The notes: generated by a model from the letters alone, not told the origin. Positions 1 to 6,607 are shown, counted from the stretch's first letter. The stretch is DNA of 8,417 bases from JBMNQS01 sp050944255 (GCA_050944255.1 JBMNQS010000081.1:1-8417); one strand, 5' to 3'. Translations and numbers: made by a program.

Positions 1-99
1 GTAGCTATGCTTCCGAGAATGGAAAAGCAGAAAAATACATACCAGAAATCAAGGTGATGCTATCGTGCCATCACGTATTAGGGAACAGGTCGAACCTTT

Positions 100-205
100 A
101 AAGACGGTAAAATCATGTTTGGTGCACGATGACACGATTCTTGAACTACGACACGAAAGACGGGCGCAGAAAAACCTCTGGTGCATCATGACACGGGATG
201 GTGCA
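100..205. repeat. Degenerate tandem repeat, about 56-59 bp period
   Basis: Two imperfect copies are visible. AAAGACGG occurs at 100-107 and again at 156-163. GGTGCA followed by ATGACACG (two variable bases between) occurs at 121-136 and again at 180-195. A third GGTGCA lies at 200-205, and a shorter ACGACACG echo lies at 147-154. The offsets (56 and 59) differ slightly, so the copies have drifted by small indels. The whole 1-323 stretch is less GC-rich than the genes and has only short, unconvincing reading frames. I do not recognise the element. It could be a decayed coding repeat, a remnant of an insertion, or protein-binding sites. Confidence 0.4.
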
Positions 206-258
206 AAAAGGCGTAAGAAAATGCCTCTCAAAACATCGCGGCTTCTGCTCTGAAATGC

Positions 259-286
259 AAAAAAGCCCAGTAATACTGGACTTTTT
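259..286 (-). terminator. Intrinsic terminator downstream of tRNA-Ser
   Basis: Inverted arms at 260-271 and 275-286 surround a 3-nt AAT/ATT loop. Read on the minus strand the stem is continuous with one G-U pair and ends in a run of T, as expected of a Rho-independent terminator. Read on the plus strand the same position is a C-A mismatch, so the minus-strand orientation fits better. It lies about 38 nt beyond the 3' end of the minus-strand tRNA gene and most likely ends that transcript. Partial bidirectional action is possible. Confidence 0.7.
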
Positions 287-323
287 CGCTACTCGTCATT
301 GTATCAATAACGATGTTTAGATT

Positions 324-416
324 TGGCGGAGAAGGAGGGATTCGAACCCTCGAGACGCTTTTGACGTCTACACGATTTCCAGTCGTGCGCCCTCGGCCGG
401 ACTAGGCGACTTCTCC
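324..416 (-). tRNA. tRNA-Ser, anticodon GGA
   Basis: On the minus strand the acceptor arms GGAGAAG (416-410) and CTTCTCC pair over 7 bp, followed by discriminator G and an encoded CCA at 326-324. The anticodon stem CACGA/TCGTG encloses the loop CTGGAAA, giving anticodon GGA at 380-378, which reads serine codons UCC and UCU. The T arm is GAGGG-TTCGAAT-CCCTC. A long variable arm with stem AGACG/CGTCT makes this a class II tRNA, as serine tRNAs are, and the 93-nt length fits. It appears to be a single-tRNA transcript, with a promoter upstream at 552-580 and a terminator at 259-286. Confidence 0.97.
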
Positions 417-545
417 GTACATGATATTGGGTTTTTGCGGCTGAAAATCGAGTTTCCGGCCGCGCGCCTGCGGCGGGGCTGGCCGCCCCGGCGCAGACAT
501 GCCATTTGAAATTTCGCCTGCAGAGCACGGCGCATCGCGCCGCAC
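417..545 (-). other. Long GC-rich leader of the tRNA-Ser transcript
   Basis: If transcription starts about 7 nt past the -10 box (near 545), roughly 130 nt precede the mature tRNA. The leader contains a strong stem-loop: arms 468-479 and 485-496 pair at 11 of 12 positions (one G-G mismatch) around a 5-nt loop. No T-run follows it, so it is not a standard terminator. I see no SRP RNA, 6S or other RNA family signature. It may be plain precursor RNA removed by RNase P, or a separate small RNA. Confidence 0.4.
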
Positions 546-551
546 TTCCCT

Positions 552-580
552 ATTATATGGACTGACAGGGCTTCTGTCAA
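552..580 (-). promoter_or_regulatory. Consensus sigma-A promoter for tRNA-Ser
   Basis: Read on the minus strand, a perfect -35 box TTGACA (580-575) is separated by 17 bp from a perfect -10 box TATAAT (557-552). All twelve hexamer positions and the spacer length match the sigma-70/sigma-A consensus. It faces the tRNA-Ser gene with no other gene in between. This strength is typical of stable RNA genes, which makes a highly expressed transcript likely. Confidence 0.85.
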
Positions 581-614
581 TAAAAAAGCCTTTCTTAAAC
601 AGGAATTCCCATAT

Positions 615-630
615 GCGCGGTTTACCGCGC
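615..630. repeat. Short perfect inverted repeat between amidase and tRNA promoter
   Basis: The 6-bp arms GCGCGG and CCGCGC flank TTTA, and one further base pair can close inside the loop. No T-run follows on either strand, so it is not a textbook terminator, although it is the best stem-loop seen downstream of the minus-strand amidase stop codon at 858. It could end or stabilise that mRNA. The rest of 581-857 holds no gene I can support. Confidence 0.35.
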
Positions 631-857
631 CGCGTATAAAAGTCATCCTCCATGGCGGGACGCATGCAGGTTTCGCACGCATAACATATTCTTCCATGAT
701 TTACCGGACAGACAGTGCTTCTATGAGCAAAACAATGCATTTGCAAACGCGCATCGTCATGAACGGTTATGCCGTCCGCCGTCCGTGAGGTAACCGCCGG
801 AACGATATGCGCGGCGGTCTGTTCGGCGGAATCTTCACGCCGTTTCTTCTCGGGAGG

Positions 858-1568
858 CTACCCTTCTATAACGTAGGTATTGATATACTCTTCGATGGCC
901 GATACGATGCCGGCGGCAAGCTGGTCCTGGTAAGTGTCGCCTGCAAGTTTTGCGCACTCGGCTTCATTGGTCATAAAGCCCATTTCGATCAGCGCCGCCG
1001 GCATTTGCACGTGGCGCACCACGTACAGATCCTCCCACCGGCTGTCCATGCGTCCGGCTCCGGTCTTTTCGCCGGCGCACTGGGTTAAAAGATCCGCCAG
1101 GGCAAGGCTTGCGTCATCGTCGTGATAGTAGTAGGACAAAATGCCATTGGTGGCCGTATCATTTTCCAGCGCGTTGGCGTGGACGCTGACAAAAAGCCGC
1201 GCATCGCTCGCATTGGCCATGGCCACGCGGCGCTCCAGCGATACGTCGGTATCGTCGGTCCGGGTCATCAGCACGCCGTAGCCCTTGTCTTTCAAAAGTT
1301 TTTCCACCTTCAGCGATACGGACAGGTTGATGTCCTTTTCAAGCACGCCATAGTAATGGGCGCCGGGCAATTCGCCTCCGTGCCCCGGGTCGATGGCCAC
1401 GGTGACCCGCTTCTCCTGAGGAGGTTTGCGGACCAGTTCTTTTTCCAGCATACCGGCAAGGTTTGCCAGCGTGCCCAAAAGGCCGTTTGCTCCCAGCGCC
1501 AAGAGGGCCAGCGCCACGATCAAAAATACGGCGAACCTGAATTTGCTTTTAACGCGTCTTCTGGCCAT
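858..1568 (-). CDS. cwlD: N-acetylmuramoyl-L-alanine amidase, CwlD-like
   Basis: This 236-residue protein is a zinc amidase of the Amidase_3 family, which cuts the bond between N-acetylmuramic acid and L-alanine in peptidoglycan. A basic start (MARRR) followed by a hydrophobic stretch at about residues 12-34 looks like a signal anchor, so the catalytic domain (about 54-232) would lie outside the membrane. Zinc ligands are visible: H63 in DPGHGG, E77 in GVLEKD and H130 in SVHAN. The catalytic glutamate is E195 in ALIEMGF. The length and single-domain layout match the germination amidase CwlD of spore formers, which makes muramic delta-lactam in spore cortex. A general cell-wall amidase is the alternative. 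The start is the first ATG after an in-frame stop, but no good ribosome binding site precedes it. It lies 34 nt after the dipeptidase stop codon and is probably cotranscribed with it. Confidence 0.88.
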   Translation of the reverse strand: MARRRVKSKFRFAVFLIVALALLALGANGLLGTLANLAGMLEKELVRKPPQEKRVTVAIDPGHGGELPGAHYYGVLEKDINLSVSLKVEKLLKDKGYGVLMTRTDDTDVSLERRVAMANASDARLFVSVHANALENDTATNGILSYYYHDDDASLALADLLTQCAGEKTGAGRMDSRWEDLYVVRHVQMPAALIEMGFMTNEAECAKLAGDTYQDQLAAGIVSAIEEYINTYVIEG

Positions 1569-1602
1569 AGGTTTTTATATCGCTTTCGTAAATAGATTTC
1601 AT

Positions 1603-2976
1603 TCAGCCGGCCAGGCGCGCGATGGCGTGGGCGAATATCTTGGCGCTCTTTAAAAGACTGTCCACATCCACCGACTCGTCCCTCTGGTGCGACAAGTCTT
1701 TCTCGTGGGGGAACCGGGCGCCGAAGGCCACAGCCCTGCCGGGCATCATCCTGGCGTAGGTGCCGCCGCCGATAGCCAGCACAAACTTTTCATCTCCCGT
1801 CTGCCGGTGATACGCATCCAGAAGCGCTTGCACCAGTTCGGAACCGCTATCGACGTAAATGCCCTCCTGCCAGTTGGCCACCTCGAGGCCGAACCCCGTC
1901 TGCTCCGCCGCGTTTTCCAGCGCGGAAACCAGCTCCTCTTTCGTCTTTTCCACCGGGCAGCGCATATCCAGATACGCGCGCAGGCCCTCTTCGTCCAGCT
2001 TCAAAATGCCCAGGTTATTGGTCAGCGCTCCGCTGACGTTATCGGTGAAACGCATCCCGAGACCGGCGCCGTTGGTCTCCAGCTTAAGCAGCTTAGCCAG
2101 CGCCTGCAGGGCCGATCGGCTCTCCCCTTCCGCCAGGCGCATCCGGTCCGCCAATTGCAGCAGGTGCTGCGCCGCGTTGACGCCCTCATTCGGCGTCGAG
2201 GCGTGGGCCGACACGCCGTAGACCACCAAGCGATCCTTCATGATGTCCACCTGCACGCCCATCTGTACGGCGTATTCCACCGCCTGCCTGCGTCTGGCCG
2301 CGTCCAGCGGCTCGCTTAAATAAACCGTAGCGGTTTCGGGCACCACGTTAAAGCGCGTGCCCGCCTCAATGCCCTTTATAAGCCCGGAAGGCTTCACGTC
2401 GCTGCGCAGGATACTGTGCAGGATGTGCTTCTCGCAGTTGATCACCGGGTACTGGGCGTCCGGCGAAAAACCGATTTCCGGCATCTCGTTGTGCTCAAAG
2501 TAATATTCCAGGTCCTTCATGCCGTTCTCCTCGTCGCAGCCGAAGATCAGGCGCACCCGCTTTTTCAGCGGCACCTCGTATGCTGCAATGGCCTTCATGG
2601 CCAAAAAGACCGCCACCGCCGGGCCCTTGTTGTCCTGGGCTCCCCGCGCAATGAGCCTGCCGTCCACCACGGCCGCCTCAAAGGGCGGGGACGACCACCC
2701 ATCCCCCACGGGCACCACGTCCAGATGCACCATAATGCCCACAAGCCCCTCTCCCTCGCCCATCTGGGCGTGCCCGGCGTAGCCCTGGGCGTCGTGGATC
2801 TCAAAGCCCGCCTCACGGCACAGAGAGAGCATTTCATCCAGTACCCGCCTGCATCCGTCGCCAAAGGGCGCGTTTTCGGCGGCGGGCTCGGTCTTCACCG
2901 ACTCGATGCTGCACAGCCGCTTGGCTATCTCGATTAAATCCTGCCTGTGCTCGTCGATATATTGATCCAGTGTCAT
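1603..2976 (-). CDS. pepV: M20 family dipeptidase, PepV/Sapep-like
   Basis: This 457-residue cytoplasmic metallopeptidase of the M20 family closely follows the PepV/Sapep pattern; those enzymes release amino acids from dipeptides using zinc or manganese. Expected metal ligands are present: H84 in HLDVVP with catalytic-side D86, bridging D115 in RGAQDNKGP, the E149-E150 pair in GCDEENG, D173 in SPDAQYP and H430 in DLSHQRDE. H258 in VSAHASTP lies in the inserted lid/dimerisation domain (about 184-375), which contributes a substrate-binding histidine in PepV. The glycine-rich GGGTYAR (403-409) is also typical. Length agrees with the family, at about 460-470. The start is supported by a GGGAGG site (2986-2991) 9 nt upstream. 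The gene likely heads a two-gene unit with the amidase. The link could be recycling of peptides from cell wall or medium, but this is inference. Confidence 0.93.
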   Translation of the reverse strand: MTLDQYIDEHRQDLIEIAKRLCSIESVKTEPAAENAPFGDGCRRVLDEMLSLCREAGFEIHDAQGYAGHAQMGEGEGLVGIMVHLDVVPVGDGWSSPPFEAAVVDGRLIARGAQDNKGPAVAVFLAMKAIAAYEVPLKKRVRLIFGCDEENGMKDLEYYFEHNEMPEIGFSPDAQYPVINCEKHILHSILRSDVKPSGLIKGIEAGTRFNVVPETATVYLSEPLDAARRRQAVEYAVQMGVQVDIMKDRLVVYGVSAHASTPNEGVNAAQHLLQLADRMRLAEGESRSALQALAKLLKLETNGAGLGMRFTDNVSGALTNNLGILKLDEEGLRAYLDMRCPVEKTKEELVSALENAAEQTGFGLEVANWQEGIYVDSGSELVQALLDAYHRQTGDEKFVLAIGGGTYARMMPGRAVAFGARFPHEKDLSHQRDESVDVDSLLKSAKIFAHAIARLAG

Positions 2977-3031
2977 GGCCTAGTACCTCCCGGTGTTTTT
3001 TCTTATATTTATGCTTGTGAGTTTTTTATCA

Positions 3032-3060
3032 TTGCGAAGCCGCATAATAACGCTTATAAT
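3032..3060 (+). promoter_or_regulatory. Promoter for the radC-SDR-kinase gene train
   Basis: A TTGCGA -35 box (3032-3037) and a perfect TATAAT -10 box (3055-3060) are spaced 17 bp apart, so transcription would begin about 40 nt before the radC ATG. It lies in the 130-bp AT-rich gap between the divergent pepV and radC genes. The pepV promoter should also lie in this gap on the other strand, but I could not pick out a convincing pair of boxes for it. Confidence 0.7.
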
Positions 3061-3106
3061 AATATAGGTAAATGGCTGTGCCAAGTAAACCGCTGGAGAA
3101 TACCGC

Positions 3107-3862
3107 ATGCATGAAGGACACCGGCAAAGGATGATCGCTCGCTATCGGGCCGAGGGGCTCGATCATTTTGCCGATCACGAGGTGCTGGAACTTTTATTGT
3201 TCAGCCAGTTCTCGCGGCAGGACGTCAACGAATTGGCGCACCGTTTGGTCCGCCGCTTCGGCTCCTTCAGCGCGGTGTTGCAGGCCGGCGAGGAGGATCT
3301 TCTCACCGTGAAGGGCGTTACGCCCAGACTCGCCCAGAACCTCGCGTTGTACAAACACCTTTTCCGCATCTACGAGATCAACCGCTTCGGCTCACGGCCG
3401 GTGCTTCAAAGCTACCGTCAGGCGGGCCAGTACGCCCGGGCGCTGCTGGAGGGATACGACACCGAGTGCATTTACTGCATCCTGATGAACGCCAGGAGCG
3501 CCGTCATCGCCAGCGAACGGGTGGCCGAGGGCACCGTGGCCAGCGCACCGCTTCAGCCGCGCAAAGTGCTGGAGGCGGCCATCCGGCACAAGGCCTATGC
3601 CGTTATTCTAGCGCATAATCATCCCGGCGGCAATCCCAGGCCCTCTATTTCGGACCGCCAACTGACCAGAAACCTGCAGTATATTCTCTCGGGCGCCGAG
3701 GTGCGTCTGCTGGATCATCTGATCGTTTCGGACACGCGCCTGTTTTCCTTTGCCAATCAGCGGCTGATGCAGGAAGATTCCGGGGAATCCGGCGCCTGCA
3801 TCGCGCAGAACAAAATCAGCTACGATATCGGCGCATCGCCGGAGGCTATAGAGGAAGTATGA
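3107..3862 (+). CDS. radC: RadC family protein (JAMM/MPN+ domain)
   Basis: This 251-residue RadC/UPF0758 protein has an N-terminal helix-hairpin-helix-like region (about residues 20-85) and a C-terminal JAMM metal-binding domain (about 100-222). The JAMM core is intact: H170-N-H172, then S180 and D183 with the canonical spacing. The usual RadC HNHPSG reads HNHPGG here, which keeps the histidines. The later segment DHLIVSDTRLFSF is also characteristic. Despite the historical name, a direct role of RadC proteins in DNA repair is poorly supported; their molecular function is unclear. A GGAG site (3095-3098) lies 8 nt before the ATG. The tail after about residue 222 is a low-similarity extension. 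The stop overlaps the next gene's start (ATGA), so the two are probably translationally coupled. Confidence 0.92.
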   Translation: MHEGHRQRMIARYRAEGLDHFADHEVLELLLFSQFSRQDVNELAHRLVRRFGSFSAVLQAGEEDLLTVKGVTPRLAQNLALYKHLFRIYEINRFGSRPVLQSYRQAGQYARALLEGYDTECIYCILMNARSAVIASERVAEGTVASAPLQPRKVLEAAIRHKAYAVILAHNHPGGNPRPSISDRQLTRNLQYILSGAEVRLLDHLIVSDTRLFSFANQRLMQEDSGESGACIAQNKISYDIGASPEAIEEV

Positions 3863-4593
3863 GTAAAGTTGTATTGATCACCGGCGCGTCCGGCGACATA
3901 GGGCGGGCCACCGCCAGGCTGTTCGCCGCAAAGGGGTACAGCGTGGCCGTCCACTATAACCAAAGCGAGCGGGCCGCCCTGGAGCTGGAGGACGAATTGG
4001 TCTCCCGCGGCTGCCGGGCCAAGTGCTTTCAGGCGGACCTGTCCCATGAGGACCAGGCCGGCCGGATGGCCTCTTTGGTGCAGTACCATCTGGGGGAAGT
4101 GGACGTGCTGGTCAACAACGCCGGCTTTGCCCAGCAGAAACTGTTTCTGGCCATGACCCCGCAGGATCTCAAGCGGATGCTGGACGTGCACGTGATGGGC
4201 AATTTCTATCTGTGCAAAAGGGTGCTTCCCGCCATGATCGACAGGGGCGGCGGCGCCATCGTCAACGTCTGCTCCATGTGGGGGCAGGTGGGCGCCGGCA
4301 TGGAAGTGGGCTACAGCGTGGCAAAGGGCGCCCTTGTGGCCATGACCAAGGCATTGGCCAAGGAGATGGGGCCCTCGGGCGTGCGCGTCAACGCCGTATC
4401 GCCGGGGCTGATCGACACACGTATGAACAGCGGCATCGATCCGGCGGCCCTGGAAGAGCTGCAAAAGCTCACGCCGCTAGGCCGCATGGGCACCGCGGAG
4501 GAAGTGGCCGCCTGCATCCTGTTTCTGGCCAGCGACGGCGCCAGCTTCATTACCGGGCAGGTGCTCTCGCCCAACGGCGGTTTGACTGTATAA
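3859..4593 (+). CDS. ymfI: SDR-family oxidoreductase, YmfI/FabG-like
   Basis: This 244-residue classical short-chain dehydrogenase/reductase has a Rossmann nucleotide-binding motif TGASGDIG (8-15), D60, the NNAG motif (86-89), N115, and the catalytic S139-Y152-K156 set with the standard 13-residue S-Y spacing. NADPH use is inferred. The HYN segment (32-34), the SMWGQVGAGMEV stretch before the catalytic tyrosine, and the LSPNGG ending resemble B. subtilis YmfI more than typical FabG. YmfI reduces the 5-aminopentanone group on lysine 32 of elongation factor P. FabG-type 3-oxoacyl-ACP reductase is the main alternative, and no fatty-acid or efp gene is present to decide. The start is an ATGA overlap with radC, with GAGG at 3851-3854. 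The next gene begins 18 nt after its stop. Confidence 0.85.
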   Translation: MSKVVLITGASGDIGRATARLFAAKGYSVAVHYNQSERAALELEDELVSRGCRAKCFQADLSHEDQAGRMASLVQYHLGEVDVLVNNAGFAQQKLFLAMTPQDLKRMLDVHVMGNFYLCKRVLPAMIDRGGGAIVNVCSMWGQVGAGMEVGYSVAKGALVAMTKALAKEMGPSGVRVNAVSPGLIDTRMNSGIDPAALEELQKLTPLGRMGTAEEVAACILFLASDGASFITGQVLSPNGGLTV

Positions 4594-4602
4594 AAGTTGA
4601 TT

Positions 4603-4607
4603 GGAGG
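4603..4607 (+). promoter_or_regulatory. Ribosome binding site fixing the start of the first kinase
   Basis: GGAGG lies 4 nt before the ATG at 4612. The same reading frame could open at a TTG at 4597, but that codon lies upstream of this GGAGG, which would then be coding sequence. The ATG start also gives a protein length equal to the paralogues, so it is preferred. Confidence 0.75.
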
Positions 4608-4611
4608 ACTT

Positions 4612-5574
4612 ATGACCAGACGTTTCACCATTGCCTGTGTGGGCATGACCACCTGTGACGGCTATATCGACGTGGCCGAAGCCGATCCGCACAAGCGGCG
4701 CTTTTCCCAAATTACGAGCCTTTCACTCAATACCGGCGGCGATGCCCTGAACGCCGCTTTGAATTTTGCCAAGATGGACAACGACTGCCGGCTGATCGGC
4801 TGCATCGGTGAGGATGCCTTCGGACGCGTGCTCAAGCGCGGCGCCGCGGCAGGCGGCGTGGATACCCGCTTTATGATGCCCTTGGACGGCGTGCATTCCA
4901 GCGCGTCCAACGCCTTTTACTATCCGCCGGACACATCGCTTCGCCACAGCTTCCATGCCCAGGCGGCCAACGCGCAGCTCTCCCAGGAGATGATCACCGA
5001 CGAAATGCTCTCGGGCTGTGACCATCTCTACTACGCCAGCATCAACGCGGTGCCCAAACTTGACCGGGGCGCGGCCAAACTTTTGAAGCGCGCCAAGGCA
5101 ATGGGGCTCTCCACGTCCATCGATGTGAAGGGCACCCACAATCTTCATTTCGACGTGCTGGGTGACACGCTGCACTACTGCGACATCTTTATCCCCAACA
5201 ACCGGGAGATTTTTGCCCTCACCGGCACGGAAGATTTGGAAGAGAACAAAAAGATCTTTGAAAAGTACAACCTGAAGGTGCTGGGCATCAAGCGCGGTCC
5301 CGACGGCCTGTCTCTGACCGATTTTAAACAGGACGTGCATATGGATACCCTGGTCAAGTGCCGGGTCCTGGACGCGGTGGGCGCCGGCGACGCTTTCTTT
5401 TCGGCCTTCGTGCTGTCGTACCTTCGCGGCATGAGCTTGGAAGAGTGCGGCATCGTGGGCTCCAGCGCGTCGGCCATCTGCATCGGCACCCGCGGCGCCT
5501 CCATCTGGGGCCGCCCCTACTGCCGGGTCGTGGATTACGCGCAGGAACTGGGCTACGATATCCCCCAGGATTAA
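4612..5574 (+). CDS. PfkB family carbohydrate kinase, copy 1 of a tandem array
   Basis: This 320-residue protein of the ribokinase/PfkB fold transfers phosphate from ATP to a sugar, nucleoside or similar alcohol; the substrate is unknown. Visible motifs are an N-terminal CVGMTTCDGY segment (9-18) whose Asp should face the substrate, the first PfkB signature region with GGDALN (42-47), the NxxE motif NNRE (196-199) for Mg-ATP, IKRGPDG (226-232), and the second signature DAVGAGDAF (254-262) with catalytic base D260. The C-terminal RGASIWGRP (294-302) is shared with the other copies. It is the most divergent of the four: its N-terminus lacks the IICFG start, and its middle segment is unlike the rest. 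It follows the SDR gene by 18 nt and is probably in the same transcript. The length is normal for the family. Confidence 0.92.
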   Translation: MTRRFTIACVGMTTCDGYIDVAEADPHKRRFSQITSLSLNTGGDALNAALNFAKMDNDCRLIGCIGEDAFGRVLKRGAAAGGVDTRFMMPLDGVHSSASNAFYYPPDTSLRHSFHAQAANAQLSQEMITDEMLSGCDHLYYASINAVPKLDRGAAKLLKRAKAMGLSTSIDVKGTHNLHFDVLGDTLHYCDIFIPNNREIFALTGTEDLEENKKIFEKYNLKVLGIKRGPDGLSLTDFKQDVHMDTLVKCRVLDAVGAGDAFFSAFVLSYLRGMSLEECGIVGSSASAICIGTRGASIWGRPYCRVVDYAQELGYDIPQD

Positions 5575-5634
5575 CTGCTTTTTGCCGGGCGGCGCGCATG
5601 ATGGACGCCTGTCCTATGCTTTTATTCGTATACC

Positions 5635-5639
5635 GGAGG
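5635..5639 (+). promoter_or_regulatory. Ribosome binding site indicating a TTG start
   Basis: GGAGG ends 8 nt before the TTG at 5648, a near-ideal distance. Starting there gives a 319-residue protein that aligns end to end with the neighbouring copies. An upstream in-frame TTG at 5582 has no such site and would add 22 residues with no counterpart in the paralogues. No ATG is available near the expected start. Confidence 0.75.
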
Positions 5640-5647
5640 TTGGAGCA

Positions 5648-6607
5648 TTGATCGATTTGAACCGCAAATTTCGCATTATCTGTTTCGGGCAGGCCGTCAG
5701 CGACGTGTATTCCGGCCCTTATCCCGGCGATTTTCTGCGCCGCCGCTTCACGCCGTATCACGACCTGCAGGTCAATACCGGCGGAGATACCGCCAACGCC
5801 GCCAACAACTTTGCCGGCATGGGCTGCGATACCCGAATCATCGCCTGCGTGGGCAAGGACGCCCTGGGCCGCAGCGTCCGGCGCGTGGCGGAGCGCTTCG
5901 GGGTGGATACCCGCTACCTGATGCGCCACGAGCGCCTGCACACGGCCACCACCACCGTATGGCTGCGCGAGAATGGCCGCACGCTGACCCACGCCCCAAG
6001 CTGCAACCGGGAATTCAGCCTGGAGGCTTTCGATGAAAAGATGATCGAAAGCTATGACCATCTCTACTACGCCAGCGTCAATTCCCTGCCGAAGATCGAC
6101 GGCAGACCCGGCGCCGCCCTCTTAAAGCGCGCGAAAGAGATGGGACTTTCCACCTCCATGGACTCCAATACCGGCAAAGGCCATTTTGAGGTCTTGGAGC
6201 CCATGCTGGAGCACTGCGATATCTACATCCCCAACCATGAGGAGATAGAGGTCTACACGGGCCTGACCGATATGCAGGAGATCAAAGCCTTCTTCAGCCG
6301 GTATCCCATCAAGGTACTGGGTGTCAAGCGCGGCAGGGACGGCCTTTTCCTCACCGACTTCAAAGAGGACTACAGCCTGCCCACATTATTCGAGGGCACT
6401 CCCGTGGACCAGCTGGGCGCCGGCGACGCGCTCTTATCCACGTTCGTGCTGGCCTACAAGTACGGCTTCCCGCTAAAGGCCTGCGGCCAGATTGCCAGCG
6501 CCGCCGCGGCGCTGTGCCTCAGCATGCGGGGCGCCTCCCTGTGGGGCAGGCCCTTTGCGCAGGTAGTGAAGCACGCTGTCAGCCTTGGCTGCGATATAGA
6601 GATTTAA
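5648..6607 (+). CDS. PfkB family carbohydrate kinase, copy 2 (TTG start)
   Basis: This 319-residue PfkB/ribokinase-family kinase has an unknown substrate. Motifs in order: IICFGQAVSDVYSG (10-23) with the likely substrate-facing Asp, GGDTAN (45-50), DHLYYASVN (137-145), NHEE (196-199) as the NxxE motif, VKRGRDG (226-232), and VDQLGAGDA (253-261) with catalytic D260. RGASLWGRP (294-302) is near the end. It is very close to copy 4 in the N-terminal half (both read MGCDTRIIACVG) and to copy 3 at the C-terminal end (both read FVLAYKYG and ALCLSMRGASLWGRP). Translation most likely starts at TTG 5648. The 73-nt gap after copy 1 contains no clear promoter or terminator, so cotranscription is likely. 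Confidence 0.92.
   Translation: MIDLNRKFRIICFGQAVSDVYSGPYPGDFLRRRFTPYHDLQVNTGGDTANAANNFAGMGCDTRIIACVGKDALGRSVRRVAERFGVDTRYLMRHERLHTATTTVWLRENGRTLTHAPSCNREFSLEAFDEKMIESYDHLYYASVNSLPKIDGRPGAALLKRAKEMGLSTSMDSNTGKGHFEVLEPMLEHCDIYIPNHEEIEVYTGLTDMQEIKAFFSRYPIKVLGVKRGRDGLFLTDFKEDYSLPTLFEGTPVDQLGAGDALLSTFVLAYKYGFPLKACGQIASAAAALCLSMRGASLWGRPFAQVVKHAVSLGCDIEI

Noticed and set aside
100..205. CRISPR-like array
   Set aside because: Only two imperfect copies occur, the repeat core is diverged, the spacing is irregular, and there are no cas genes nearby.
65..253. Plus-strand 62-codon frame, with an overlapping minus-strand frame at 49-231
   Set aside because: Both lie over the degenerate repeat. Neither has a binding site or a recognisable domain, and each is equally open on the opposite strand.
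468..496. Intrinsic terminator or attenuator in the tRNA leader
   Set aside because: The hairpin is strong, but no T-run follows on the minus strand and no alternative pairing or leader peptide is evident.
402..746. Minus-strand frame encoding a small Cys-rich peptide (CYACETC) followed by basic sequence
   Set aside because: It has no ribosome binding site, its third-position composition is unlike the neighbouring genes, and its second half runs through the tRNA promoter and leader. A real short gene ending before 580 cannot be fully excluded.
1687..2319. Plus-strand open frame of 210 codons inside pepV
   Set aside because: It is the shadow of a well-supported M20 peptidase on the other strand, with no start signal or motif of its own.
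3820..4464. Minus-strand open frame of 214 codons opposite the SDR gene
   Set aside because: It is His/Gly/Ala-rich shadow sequence. The plus strand carries all SDR active-site motifs.
5354..6061. Minus-strand open frame of 235 codons across copies 1 and 2
   Set aside because: It is antisense to conserved kinase codons. Its Arg/Pro-rich low-complexity part (complement of the GC-rich kinase codons) has no domain character.
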